This document shows, one piece after another, positions 52,989-62,072 of a stretch of DNA of 64,000 nt (positions are counted from its first letter, which is position 1; each line of letters opens with the position of its first letter). The notes under the pieces were generated by a model. That model did no database searches. It had not been told where the DNA came from and saw nothing but the letters and a program-made list of their open reading frames with translations. The stretch comes from Solimonas terrae (GTDB taxonomy: Bacteria; Pseudomonadota; Gammaproteobacteria; Nevskiales; Nevskiaceae). The stretch is from NCBI RefSeq assembly GCF_011067135.1, contig NZ_JAAMOW010000003.1:62001-126000 (forward strand), in the 5' to 3' direction. The position numbers and the translations under genes are program-made.

Positions 52989-53286
52989 TGGACGGCAATT
53001 TCGAGATCGGGCCTCTTGTTTCGCGCTGCGGCGCGAGGGACTGTTCTTTGCCTGCCCAAAGAAAAGTCATCAAAAGAAAGGATGCCTCAAGGGCCGCACC
53101 CCGCTACGCGGGGTTCCCTGCGCTGCTCACGTGCCCGGAAGCGTCGCCGACGCGGCGTCCTCGCCGCGGCGACGACCTGGAAAGAAAAGCAGCTCGTCCG
53201 ACAGGGCGAAAGCAAAGGCAGATTTGTCTCGCGACGCGATCAGCACGAGCGATGCACGAGCGTGAATCGCGCGCCGGAGCCTCGGC
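52989..53286. repeat. intergenic repeat-like filler between flgI and flgJ
   Basis: Contains TTCTTTGCCTGCCCAAAGAA (53044-53063, a perfect 7-bp hairpin) followed by AAAGTCATCAAAAGAAAGG, then CCGCACCCCGCTACGCGGGG. From memory such CTTTGCCTGCCCAAAGAAAAGT...CAAAAGAAAGG strings recur in xanthomonad and pseudomonad genomes as non-coding repeats. No ORF with coding character was found. Confidence 0.5.
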
Positions 53287-54210
53287 ATGAGCACACGCCC
53301 GACCGACGCCATCACCGACTTCAGCCAGTTCCAGGGCATGCGCCGGGGCGCGCGCAGCGGTGACGAGGCGACGATCCGCAAGGCCGCGCAGCAGTTCGAG
53401 GCGCTGCTGACGCAGCAGCTGTTCAAGAACATGCGCGCCGGGTCGCTTGGCGATGACGTCATGGGTGGCGGTCAGACCGGCTTCTATCAGGATCTGTTCG
53501 ATCAGCAGATGTCGGTGCATCTGTCCTCCGGCAAGGGCCTCGGGCTTGCCGACATGCTGGTCCGGCAGCTGCGCGGATCGAGCGCTGCGCAGCCTGGCGA
53601 CAGCGCGGCAACGACGCTGGAGGCCGCTGCAGCGAGCGGCAGCCATCACGCCTTCGCACTGCAGTCGCAAGCGAATGACGTGAGCGGCGCGAGTGCGACC
53701 GCAGGCAGTGCAGGCAAGACACCGGAAGCATTCGTGCAGGCGATCCTGCCGCACGCCGAGCGCGCTGCGCGCGAGCTCGGCGTGCCGGCGCGCGTGCTCG
53801 TGGCGCAGGCGGCACTGGAAACCGGCTGGGGCAAGCACGCGATCAAGGATGCGGACGGCAAGAGCAGTTTCAATTTCTTCGGCATCAAGTCGGACCGGCG
53901 CTGGCAGGGTGATGCGGTATCGACGACGACGACCGAATTCGTCGATGGCGAGGAGCAGCGGCAGCAGGCGGACTTCCGCAGCTACGACTCGGCCGGCGAG
54001 GCCTTCGACAATTACGTCGACTTCCTGAAATCGAATCCGCGCTACGCGCAGGCCCTGAACCATGGCGGCAGTGCGAGCCATTTCGTGCAGGGTCTGCAGA
54101 ACGCCGGCTACGCAACGGACCCGGCGTATGCGGACAAGATCATGAAAATCGCCAACGGGCCGACGATGCAGCTCGCGCTCGCCAGCGGCAGACGCAGTTA
54201 CGCGGTGTAA
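53287..54210 (+). CDS. flgJ: FlgJ, rod cap and peptidoglycan hydrolase
   Basis: 307 residues with two domains. The N-terminal rod-capping part (about 20-100) has KAAQQFEALLTQQLFKNMR and FYQDLFDQQMSVHLSSGKGLGLADML. The C-terminal glucosaminidase-type domain (about 155-305) has QAALETGWGKHAIKD with the catalytic Glu, then SFNFFGIKSDRRW and FRSYDSAGEAFDNYVDFL. It clears peptidoglycan and caps the growing rod. The bifunctional form is typical of this class. Confidence 0.96.
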   Translation: MSTRPTDAITDFSQFQGMRRGARSGDEATIRKAAQQFEALLTQQLFKNMRAGSLGDDVMGGGQTGFYQDLFDQQMSVHLSSGKGLGLADMLVRQLRGSSAAQPGDSAATTLEAAAASGSHHAFALQSQANDVSGASATAGSAGKTPEAFVQAILPHAERAARELGVPARVLVAQAALETGWGKHAIKDADGKSSFNFFGIKSDRRWQGDAVSTTTTEFVDGEEQRQQADFRSYDSAGEAFDNYVDFLKSNPRYAQALNHGGSASHFVQGLQNAGYATDPAYADKIMKIANGPTMQLALASGRRSYAV

Positions 54211-54222
54211 GGGAGCGGGACC

Positions 54223-56097
54223 ATGGCCGACATACTTTCCACCGGCAGTTCCGCGCTACTGGCCTACCAGACGGCGCTGAACACGACCAGCCACAACATC
54301 GCCAACGCCAATACCACCGGCTATTCGCGGCAACGCGTCGATCTCAGCGCCAAGCTGGCGCAGGGCAGCGGCAGCGGCTACGTCGGCACCGGCGTCGACG
54401 TCGCCAGCGTGCAGCGCATCACCGACGCGCTGGTCAATGCGCGGCTGCAGACCAGCAACTCGGCCTATTCGCGGATCGACACGTACTCGAACTACGCGGC
54501 GCAGATCGACACCCTGATGTCGGACAGCGGCACCAGCCTGTCGGCCCCCTTGCAGTCGTTCTTCGACGCCGCCAGTGCGCTGGCCAATTCGCCGACCTCG
54601 ACGGCCGCGCGCCAGAGCCTGCTCGGCAGCGCACAGACCCTGGGCAGCCGCGTGACGACGATGCAGTCGCAGCTCGATGGCATGAACAGCGACATCAACC
54701 AGTCGCTGGCGGCCACGGTGTCGACGATCAACGACGACACGCAGGCGCTTGCCAGACTCAACGAGCAGATCGTCAACGCCCAGTCGATGTACGGCGGCCA
54801 GCCGCCGAACGATCTGCTCGACCAGCGCGATCAGCTGGTCCAGAAGATCGCCGGCAACATCGGCATCAGTACTGCGCAACAGGACGACGGCAGTCTCAAT
54901 GTCTTCACCGCCAGCGGGCAGGCACTGGTCGTCGGCAAGCAGGCGACGGCGCTCGGCACGGCGCCGGATGCCTACGCCAGCGGCGCGCTCGACGTCACCT
55001 ACAAGGGCGCGGCGATCACCAGTCAGCTCAGCGGCGGCACGGTCGGCGGCCTGCTCGACGCGCGCCGCGAAGTGATCGATCCGGCGCGCAACGAGCTGGG
55101 CAAGCTGGCAGCCGGGATTGCCTCGGCAGTCAACACGCAGAACGCCGCCGGCGTCGATCTCGCCGGCAATCGCGGCGGTGATCTGCTGGTGATGCCGGCC
55201 GGCACCGCCTACGCCGCGTCCGCCAACAACGGCAACGCGGCGATGAGTGTGGCGATCACCGATGTCGGCGCACTCGATGGCAGCAACTATGTTCTCAAGT
55301 TCGACGGCACGGCCTGGTCGGCGACCGACGCCGGCAGCGGCGCGACTGTCGCGCTGAGCGGCAGCGGCGTTGCCGGCGATCCGCTGAAGCTCGGCGGCGT
55401 GGCGATCACGCTCGGCGGCAGTGCCCAGGCCGGCGACAAGTTCCTTGTGCAGCCGACTGCCGGTGCCGCGAGCCAGCTGAAGCTCGCGACCAGCGATGCC
55501 AGCCGCGTCGCAGCGGCATCCGCGGTCAGTGCGTCGGCCGCCAGCGGCAACAGCAGCGCTGTCGCGGCGATCAAGGTCAGCGACGGCAGCAACGCGGCGT
55601 TGACCGACCCGGTGACCATCACGTTCACTGGCGCGAACACCTACCAGATCAACGGCAGCGGCAGCTACGCCTACAACAGCGGCGACGCGATCAGCGTCAA
55701 CGGCTGGTCATTGAGCCTCGGCGGCACGGCGGCGGCCGGCGACAGCTTCACGATCAGGAAGACCGGTGCCAACAGCAGCGACAACAGCAATGCGCAGTCG
55801 CTGGCCCAGCTCGGCGGCAAGGGCCTGTTCGACGGCGGCCTCGAATCGATCAGCGCCGCGCAGTCTTCGCTGACCACGCAGGCAGCGACGCGTGCACAAC
55901 AGGCCAGTCTGGCGCTCGACGCGCAGACCACGGTCAAGACGCAGGCGGAAAGTGCGCGCGACTCGGTGTCGGGCGTCAATCTCGACGAGGAAGCCGCCGA
56001 CCTGCTGCGTTTCCAGCAGGCCTATCAGGCGGCGGCACAGGTGATCGCGACCGCCAACCAGATCTTCCAGTCACTGCTGCAGGCCACGCGAGGTTAG
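54223..56097 (+). CDS. flgK: hook-filament junction protein FlgK
   Basis: 624 residues. N-terminal LLAYQTALNTTSHNIANANTTGYSRQRVDL and C-terminal GVNLDEEAADLLRFQQAYQAAAQVIATANQIFQSLL form the HAP1 coiled-coil ends. The central region is repetitive and rich in Ala/Gly/Ser, hence the length. Exported with FlgN help. Starts 12 bp after flgJ and is followed by flgL at 4 bp. Confidence 0.96.
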   Translation: MADILSTGSSALLAYQTALNTTSHNIANANTTGYSRQRVDLSAKLAQGSGSGYVGTGVDVASVQRITDALVNARLQTSNSAYSRIDTYSNYAAQIDTLMSDSGTSLSAPLQSFFDAASALANSPTSTAARQSLLGSAQTLGSRVTTMQSQLDGMNSDINQSLAATVSTINDDTQALARLNEQIVNAQSMYGGQPPNDLLDQRDQLVQKIAGNIGISTAQQDDGSLNVFTASGQALVVGKQATALGTAPDAYASGALDVTYKGAAITSQLSGGTVGGLLDARREVIDPARNELGKLAAGIASAVNTQNAAGVDLAGNRGGDLLVMPAGTAYAASANNGNAAMSVAITDVGALDGSNYVLKFDGTAWSATDAGSGATVALSGSGVAGDPLKLGGVAITLGGSAQAGDKFLVQPTAGAASQLKLATSDASRVAAASAVSASAASGNSSAVAAIKVSDGSNAALTDPVTITFTGANTYQINGSGSYAYNSGDAISVNGWSLSLGGTAAAGDSFTIRKTGANSSDNSNAQSLAQLGGKGLFDGGLESISAAQSSLTTQAATRAQQASLALDAQTTVKTQAESARDSVSGVNLDEEAADLLRFQQAYQAAAQVIATANQIFQSLLQATRG

Positions 56098-56101
56098 TCC
56101 G

Positions 56102-57301
56102 ATGATCCGTTTCTCGACCGCTTGGAGCTATCAGCAAGGCGTGACGCAGATGCTGCGTCAGCAGGAAAAGATCGCGACCACGCAGAATCAGTTGAGCACC
56201 AACCAGAAATGGCAGACCGCCGCCGACGATCCGGCCGGCTGGGCGCAGGCGCAAGGCTACGATCAGCTGGTTTCGCAGACCGCACAGTACACGGCGGCGG
56301 CGCAGAGCGCGCAGCAGCGCCTGCAACTCGGCGAAGACACCATCGCCAGTGGCGTCGGTCTGCTGCAGCATGTGCGCGAACTCGTCGTGCAGGCGAATAC
56401 CGCGACGCAGTCGGCCGACACGCGCAAGACCATCGCCGATCAGCTCAGCGGCGTGCGCGATCAGCTGATGGCGCTGGCCAACACCAGCGACGGCCAGGGC
56501 CGTTACCTGTTCGGTGGCGCCGACGACGGCAGCACGCCGTTCTCCTGGAACGGCAGCAGCGCCGACTATCATGGCGACCAGACCACGGTGACCGCGCAGA
56601 TCGGCAGCCAGCGCACCGTTGCGCAGAACGATCCGGGCAGCAGCGTGTTCATGGGGCTGAAGACCGGCAATGGCAGCTTCGCGGTCAGCGCCGGCAGCGC
56701 CAATACCGGCAGCCTTGCGATCAGCAGTGCCGCGCTGAGCGACAGCGATGCCTGGGATGGCGGCAGCTACACGCTGCGTTTCACCGCCGCCGATCAATAC
56801 GAAATCGTCGATGCCTCGAACAACGTTTTGCAGAGCGGCAGCGCGGGCGACGGCAGCACGATCGATTTCCGCGGCGCGTCGCTGACGCTGACCGGGTCGG
56901 CCGCTGCCGGCGACAGCTTCGGCATTGCGCCGTCGTCGTCGCAGGACATGTTCGCGATGATCGACCAGCTCGCAAAACTGCTGACCCAGCCGCAGGACAC
57001 GCCAGCACAGCGCGCGCAGGTGCAGACCGCGCTGCAGCAGGGCCTCGGTACGCTGCAGACCGCCGAAAACCGGCTCGGCGATGTGCGCTCCGGCATCGGC
57101 ATCCGTCTCAATGCGATCGACGACTCGCTCGATGTGGCGGCGGCGCAGAGCGAGCATGCGACCGCGGCAGCTTCCACGCTGCGCGACACCGATTACGCCG
57201 ACGCGATCGGCAAGCTGCAGCTGCAGATGACCACGCTGCAGGCAGCACAACAGGTGTATACGAAGGTGCAGGGGCTGTCGCTGTTCGACTACCTGCGCTG
57301 A
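56102..57301 (+). CDS. flgL: hook-filament junction protein FlgL
   Basis: 399 residues. Flagellin-like N-terminal WSYQQGVTQMLRQQEKIATTQNQLSTNQKWQTAADDPAGW and C-terminal DTDYADAIGKLQLQMTTLQAAQQVYTKVQGLSLFDYL. It links FlgK to the filament. Its stop is 4 bp from the stop of a convergent pilus gene, with no terminator visible between them. Confidence 0.95.
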   Translation: MIRFSTAWSYQQGVTQMLRQQEKIATTQNQLSTNQKWQTAADDPAGWAQAQGYDQLVSQTAQYTAAAQSAQQRLQLGEDTIASGVGLLQHVRELVVQANTATQSADTRKTIADQLSGVRDQLMALANTSDGQGRYLFGGADDGSTPFSWNGSSADYHGDQTTVTAQIGSQRTVAQNDPGSSVFMGLKTGNGSFAVSAGSANTGSLAISSAALSDSDAWDGGSYTLRFTAADQYEIVDASNNVLQSGSAGDGSTIDFRGASLTLTGSAAAGDSFGIAPSSSQDMFAMIDQLAKLLTQPQDTPAQRAQVQTALQQGLGTLQTAENRLGDVRSGIGIRLNAIDDSLDVAAAQSEHATAAASTLRDTDYADAIGKLQLQMTTLQAAQQVYTKVQGLSLFDYLR

Positions 57302-57305
57302 GCGC

Positions 57306-58316
57306 TCAGTAGGTAACCGTCACCTTGACGGTATCGGTGTAGGTGCCGGCCTGCGGTGTGGTTTGTGCGGGCACCTTTCCGTAGACGGTGAACGACTGCT
57401 GCGCCGCATTGCCCGTGGCGCCGACGCGATCGACGTTCAGGGTGTTGCCCCAGCGCAGCGAGCGCGCGGCGTCGCTGTAGAGCTCGTAGGACAGATAGTC
57501 GCCGCTGCTGCTGCGGCGCATGCGTCGCGTCGTCCCGGAAGCGTTGATGCCGTTGTCGAGACCGATCTGGTAGGCGGTGGTGTTGGTGCATTGCGTGGTG
57601 ATCGTCGAGCTGGCGAGTGCCGCGCTGGTCAGCGGACCCTTGGAGCCGAAGTCGAGATCGGTGGTGCTGACCGTGCATTGCCTGGCGACGCTGGCGCTCG
57701 CCGTGAACGGAAAGCTGCCGTTGCTGGCGGTACCGCAGCTCGGGTAGGTGCCGGCGCTCAGCAGGGCAATGTTCGCCTGATAGGACAGCTTGGTTGCGGC
57801 GCCGGTGAAGGCATTGCTGTAGCTGCCGGGCACCAGCGAGGTCTGGCCGCCGGGAACGCGACCGTACACCGTCAGACTGCCGGTTTGCGCGCTGCCGTTG
57901 CCGAGGATCGGGAAGCTCATGGTGGCCTGCGCCGGGCTGCCCGCGCAGCCGCTGTCCGAGCCCCAGCTGTTCGCGTAGCTCGCGTCCTTGTAGATCTGGA
58001 ACTGCATGTTGCTGGTGCCGCTCTGCATCCGTCGCGGATTGCAGTTGCCACCGCCCTGCGCCCCACTCTCGATGTTGAAGCACATGCTGACGAAAGCCCC
58101 CGACAGGCCACCGACCAGGCAGTCGAGCAGGCCGCTGCAGTTGTAGGTGCAGCTGTAGTTGAGCGTCGCGTTGCTGGTGACGGCGCCACCGAACGGATCG
58201 ACCGCGCCGAAACTGATATCCGATTGCGACGCGCTGCAGGTCACCGACGATGCCTGCGCCTGATGCGCGGCGCACAGCAGCACGGCGGCAATCAGCAGGC
58301 GCAGGCTCAGCGGCAT
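57306..58316 (-). CDS. two-domain spore coat U (SCPU) protein, probable pilus tip subunit
   Basis: 336 residues. Signal peptide (LLIAAVLLCAAHQAQA). Two tandem SCPU-type immunoglobulin-like domains, about 22-185 and 190-336; each starts with a Cys-rich strand (VTCSASQSDISFGAVDPFGG; ARQCTVSTTDLDFGSKGPL) and ends with an alternating strand for donor-strand exchange (GTYTDTVKVTVTY). The two-domain layout is that of CsuE-type tip adhesins of archaic chaperone-usher pili. Last gene of the operon; its start overlaps the usher stop by 10 bp. Confidence 0.88.
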   Translation of the reverse strand: MPLSLRLLIAAVLLCAAHQAQASSVTCSASQSDISFGAVDPFGGAVTSNATLNYSCTYNCSGLLDCLVGGLSGAFVSMCFNIESGAQGGGNCNPRRMQSGTSNMQFQIYKDASYANSWGSDSGCAGSPAQATMSFPILGNGSAQTGSLTVYGRVPGGQTSLVPGSYSNAFTGAATKLSYQANIALLSAGTYPSCGTASNGSFPFTASASVARQCTVSTTDLDFGSKGPLTSAALASSTITTQCTNTTAYQIGLDNGINASGTTRRMRRSSSGDYLSYELYSDAARSLRWGNTLNVDRVGATGNAAQQSFTVYGKVPAQTTPQAGTYTDTVKVTVTY

Positions 58317-60697
58317 GACAGCTCCAGCTCGGGCAGTTCGCGCTTGTCGCGATCGAGTGTGAAGTTCGCGTGGCAGCGGGAGCCGTCCGGCGAGACGACG
58401 ACCACCGTGTTTCGCACGTCCAGATCCTCGAGGTAGGCCTGACCATCGTAACCGACGATGCCGCCGCCGCCGCGTGGGCGCTTGATCTGCACGTGGCTGC
58501 CGATCGGCAGCGGCCGGCCCTCGCCGTCGCGCAGGGTGACGAGCGCCGCGTGCGCGATCCGCAGCTTGAAGTCGACCCGCACCCCGCGCCCGGCGGCCGG
58601 CACGGCATCGAGACGCACGGTGTCGGTCTGGACCTGCGCGGGCAGGCCCAGGGTGTCGATCGAGATGCGGTTGGCCTGCCAGGGCCTGAGATCGGTCAGC
58701 AGGAAGTGGCCGCGGCCGTCGGTCGTGCCGATCGGCCGGTTCTCGATCGCCACAGGCACGCCGCCGATACCGTCGGTGCTGATCAGCGCGAACGCGTTGT
58801 CGATGCGCCGTGCGGCAAACAGGTCGCGATCCATGAACACGAGACTGCCTTCGAGCGAACCGTATTCCTGTGCGCTGCCGTCGAATTGACGGATGCCGGC
58901 GTCGAGCTGGCCCCAGTCCGCACGCCAGGCGATTTCGCCCTGGGCACTGTCGCCGTCATCGCCGTGCTGGGCGCGCACGTTCCAGCCGTGGCCGCCGTCG
59001 GGCGACAGCGGCTGCACGAGGCTGGCGCCGCTGCGCAGATCGTGGTCGTGCGCCTGCACGTCCAGACCGGCGGTCAGGTGCCGGTCGAACGACCAGCTCA
59101 GGCCGGCGTACAGCAGATCGTCGCTCGGCGTGTCGAGATCGCGCGAATAGCCGACATACAGCGACAGCTGCGACGCCGGATTCCAGCTGTATTGCAGGCT
59201 GGCATAGCGGAATCGGCTGTCGTCGTCGATCAGCCTCGTGTACGCGAGCGAGGCACTGCCGGCGGCGCCGAAGCCGAGACCGAATACGGCGCGATCGGTG
59301 GCCCGTGGCGGGGCGCGGCCGTCGCGGGTGGCCAGATCGCGATAGGCGCTGCTGGCCCGCACGCTCGACAGCTCGGTCGTGATGCGGCCGTTCGACCAGC
59401 TGTGACCGGCGGAAAACTGCCGGCCGCCGCGACCCTGCGCCCGGCTCAATGCCCCGGCACCGCTGATCACGCCAAGCTGCCCGACCCGTACCGCGAAGCC
59501 GCCGCCGGCGAGCGCCAGTCCCTCGCTGGCCTCGGCATGCGACTCGACGGTGATCCGGTTGCCGAGTCCGTAGCGCAGGCTGCCACTGGCGGCGGTGTGC
59601 GGATCGTAGGAGAACGACGCCAGGCCGTAGTCGCGCCGGACGAAGCCGAGATCGAGCGAATAGTCGAAGTAGCCTGCGCGCAACAGCTGCTGCGCCGAAT
59701 AGAAGTCGTAGTCGATGACGCTGCGGCGTCCGAGCGCGTCGGTGACGACCAGCTGCGCCGAGCCGGCCCCGTCGAGATGCGGCACGGCGTCGATGCGGAA
59801 TGGCCCTGGCTGCGCATCGGCGGAGAATTCGCGCAGGCCGTTGACGTACAGCTCCAGTGTCGACGGCAATGCCGCCTGCCCGAAGAAGGTCGGCAGCGGA
59901 AACGTGATGAGGCCCGGTTGCAGGCCGTAGTCGCGCCGCCACTGCAGGCCACCGAAACGCGTCGGGCGCGACCAGTTCAGCGCGCCCGAAATGAAGTCGC
60001 CGGCGCTCAGTGTCCACAGCTGTTCGGGCGACGACCAGCGGTATGTGGTATCGAGCCGGCGATAGGCAGCCGATTCGCCCTGCTCGTGCCAGGCCGACAG
60101 GGCGGTGCTGTCGAGCACGCCCCAGTCGCCGAAGGCCCGCCAGTCGGTGAATGCCGAGGCGTCGCGTTCGTGCTGGCCTGTGCTTGCGGCCAGCGCGTAG
60201 TTCAGCAGCGCGCCGTTGGCCACGTTTGCCGCGTGATAGTGATCGACGTCGGCGCTGAACTGCTGCGTCGGACGCTGCAGCTCGTCGGCATCCAGATCAA
60301 GCTGCTGCGACGGCGTGTCGATCCGGTAGTGCAGGCCGGCGATCGTGCCGAGATCGACGTAGGTGGCCGGTGGCAGGCCGCCGATGCCGGCATCGCGCAG
60401 ATTGTCGGACCAGGCGTAGTCGTGACCGTTGCCGCCGACCAGTACCTGCATCACGCGTGGCAGCAGCGCGCCGTTCACGCGCAATTCCAGATACAGCTCG
60501 CCGCTCGTGCCGGCCATGCCGGGGCCGCTGAGCAGCCCGAGCGAGAGTGGATCGTGCCCCGGCTCGCCGGGACCGGCAGCCAATGCCGCCGGCAGGCACG
60601 ACACCGCCACCAGCATCGCGAGCAGGCGCGACAGCGGGCGTGGCGGCGGGTTCGCGGAAATCTCAGGGCGTGGCGTCGTGCGCGCGAAGATCGACAC
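58307..60697 (-). CDS. archaic-type fimbrial outer-membrane usher
   Basis: 796 residues from GTG 60697, which overlaps the chaperone gene by 35 bp; ATG 60616 inside is an alternative. The signal peptide (LAMLVAVSCLPAALA) then begins about residue 25. Usher features: N-terminal ELYLELRVNGALLPR; barrel RRDYGLQPGLITFPLPTFFGQA; DFYSAQQLLRAGYFDYSLDLG; and C-terminal RPIGTTDGRGHFLLTDLRPWQANRISIDTLGLP. It is the pore for pilus assembly and its closest general type is CsuD. Confidence 0.9.
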   Translation of the reverse strand: MSIFARTTPRPEISANPPPRPLSRLLAMLVAVSCLPAALAAGPGEPGHDPLSLGLLSGPGMAGTSGELYLELRVNGALLPRVMQVLVGGNGHDYAWSDNLRDAGIGGLPPATYVDLGTIAGLHYRIDTPSQQLDLDADELQRPTQQFSADVDHYHAANVANGALLNYALAASTGQHERDASAFTDWRAFGDWGVLDSTALSAWHEQGESAAYRRLDTTYRWSSPEQLWTLSAGDFISGALNWSRPTRFGGLQWRRDYGLQPGLITFPLPTFFGQAALPSTLELYVNGLREFSADAQPGPFRIDAVPHLDGAGSAQLVVTDALGRRSVIDYDFYSAQQLLRAGYFDYSLDLGFVRRDYGLASFSYDPHTAASGSLRYGLGNRITVESHAEASEGLALAGGGFAVRVGQLGVISGAGALSRAQGRGGRQFSAGHSWSNGRITTELSSVRASSAYRDLATRDGRAPPRATDRAVFGLGFGAAGSASLAYTRLIDDDSRFRYASLQYSWNPASQLSLYVGYSRDLDTPSDDLLYAGLSWSFDRHLTAGLDVQAHDHDLRSGASLVQPLSPDGGHGWNVRAQHGDDGDSAQGEIAWRADWGQLDAGIRQFDGSAQEYGSLEGSLVFMDRDLFAARRIDNAFALISTDGIGGVPVAIENRPIGTTDGRGHFLLTDLRPWQANRISIDTLGLPAQVQTDTVRLDAVPAAGRGVRVDFKLRIAHAALVTLRDGEGRPLPIGSHVQIKRPRGGGGIVGYDGQAYLEDLDVRNTVVVVSPDGSRCHANFTLDRDKRELPELELSCR

Positions 60698-61400
60698 GGA
60701 TGGGCTCGCCGTTGATGCGTGCCTGCAGGATTTGCGCGTCGGCCGCTGCTTGCGCCGGCAGTTTCAGCGTCCAGCGTCGCAGCTGCCCGGCCAGGGCGTA
60801 GCCGAGCAGGCCGGGCTCCTGCATCAGGGTCTTGCCGTGTGCGTCGAGCAGTGCGAACGCGGAAACCTGGGCACGCGTGCCGCCGCGGTTGCGGGCTTCG
60901 AGCACGACCTGATCGTTGTCCTTGCGCAGATTCCACGACAGCTGCGCGGGCGTGCCGGCATCGCCGACGAAGACCGGAACCGAGAATTCCATGACGAAGC
61001 TCAGTCCGAGATTCTCGCCCCTGGAGGTGTCGGGCAGCTCGTTGACGAGAATGCGGTAGGCCTGCTCGCCGGCGGGATACGGCGTTGCGCGAATCACGCG
61101 CACCAGCTGCTGGCTGCCAGGCGCGATTTCGACCATGGGCGGGCTGACCACGAGTTCGCGCGTCGGCGTCAGCCGGTCTTCGCCATTTTCCTGCGTCCAG
61201 CGGAACACGCGAACCTGGCCGTGCAGGACGTGATCACCGGCATTGGTCAGCCACAGCGCGCGCGCCGGCGACCTGGCATCGAACTCGAGCAGAATCGGCG
61301 AAACGCCGAGGCCGCCGGCGCGCGCCGTCATCGACAGCAACAGCAGCAGGCCTGCAAGCAGCCCGGTGCCGATTCTCGCGCCGCCGGGCCGTGCGTGCAT
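60663..61400 (-). CDS. periplasmic pilus chaperone (PapD-like)
   Basis: 245 residues. Signal peptide (GLLAGLLLLLSMTARA). The Ig-like fold shows LGVSPILLEFDARSPARALWLTNAG, then WTQENGEDRLTPTRELVVSPPMVEIAPGSQQLVRVI and EQAYRILVNELP, with the basic residues that clamp subunit C-termini. Holds SCPU subunits for the usher, as CsuC does. ATG 61400 is used; a TTG at 61415 overlapping the SCPU stop as TTGA is an alternative. Overlap with the usher gene shows coupling. Confidence 0.9.
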   Translation of the reverse strand: MHARPGGARIGTGLLAGLLLLLSMTARAGGLGVSPILLEFDARSPARALWLTNAGDHVLHGQVRVFRWTQENGEDRLTPTRELVVSPPMVEIAPGSQQLVRVIRATPYPAGEQAYRILVNELPDTSRGENLGLSFVMEFSVPVFVGDAGTPAQLSWNLRKDNDQVVLEARNRGGTRAQVSAFALLDAHGKTLMQEPGLLGYALAGQLRRWTLKLPAQAAADAQILQARINGEPIRVDLRAHDATP

Positions 61401-61411
61401 GCCGTGGGTGC

Positions 61412-61900
61412 TCAATAGGTGAGGGTGACCGTCACAGTATCAGTGTAAGTGTCAGCCGGCGGCGTGGTCTGCGGCGGCACCCGGCCATAGACCGTGATGT
61501 TCTCGACGCTGCCGGTGCCGCTGCGCGTGACACCCGTGGTGTTGTCCCAGGTCGTGCCGCCGGCCGAGTCGCTGTAGAGATTGTAGGACACGTAGTTCGT
61601 GGCGCTGCTCTTCATGCGGCGGGTATTGACGTCGTTCGTCGTTCCCGCGTTGGCGCCGGCATTGAGCTTGACCGTGTACGGCGCACCGCTGGTGCAGGTG
61701 ATGTTGATCGTCGAAGTCTGGTCGATGTTGGCGGACAGCACGCCGCGCGAACCGAAGTCGAGATCGGATGCCGACAGGGCGATGCAGGCGTTGAGGATGA
61801 CGATGCGTGCCTGAAACGTCGTGGTCAGATCGGTGGCCGCCATCGCCGGCAGTGAAGCCGCGAGGCCCGCGCCGATGAGGGCTGTCTTGAAGGTGTTCAT
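61412..61900 (-). CDS. spore coat U (SCPU) domain protein, probable major pilin
   Basis: 162 residues. Signal peptide (IGAGLAASLPAMAA). One SCPU domain: LNACIALSASDLDFGSRGV, SYNLYSDSAGGTTWDN and a C-terminal donor-strand-type end (ADTYTDTVTVTLTY). Size and position as first gene fit the CsuA/B-type shaft subunit. The operon is SCPU, chaperone, usher, two-domain SCPU: shorter than the six-gene csu operon. It is read away from fliC and towards flgL. Confidence 0.88.
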   Translation of the reverse strand: MNTFKTALIGAGLAASLPAMAATDLTTTFQARIVILNACIALSASDLDFGSRGVLSANIDQTSTINITCTSGAPYTVKLNAGANAGTTNDVNTRRMKSSATNYVSYNLYSDSAGGTTWDNTTGVTRSGTGSVENITVYGRVPPQTTPPADTYTDTVTVTLTY

Positions 61901-62016
61901 GTCCGCGCTTCCGTTCGCCGCTTATTGGGCGAGACATCGTCGCAGCGCGGCGCCGCGAACGGTGGCAGATGCTTCCGGACGGCGGCGGCGGAAAGACGAA
62001 AGGCGAAGTACGGAAA

Positions 62017-62049
62017 CGCCTGACCGGCGCCACCGCCGCCGGTCAGGCG
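62017..62049 (-). terminator. terminator after glutathione peroxidase
   Basis: A 12-bp perfect stem: CGCCTGACCGGC 62017-62028 with GCCGGTCAGGCG 62038-62049, 9-nt loop. On the minus strand GTTTCC follows, a short T-run. It begins 24 nt after the gpx stop at 62073. Confidence 0.65.
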
Positions 62050-62072
62050 AAACGCTACCGCTGGTGCGCGCC

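Noticed and set aside
58370-60715. 781-codon plus-strand ORF opposite the usher
   Set aside because: No recognisable motif; it is the frame-shadow of a well-supported usher.
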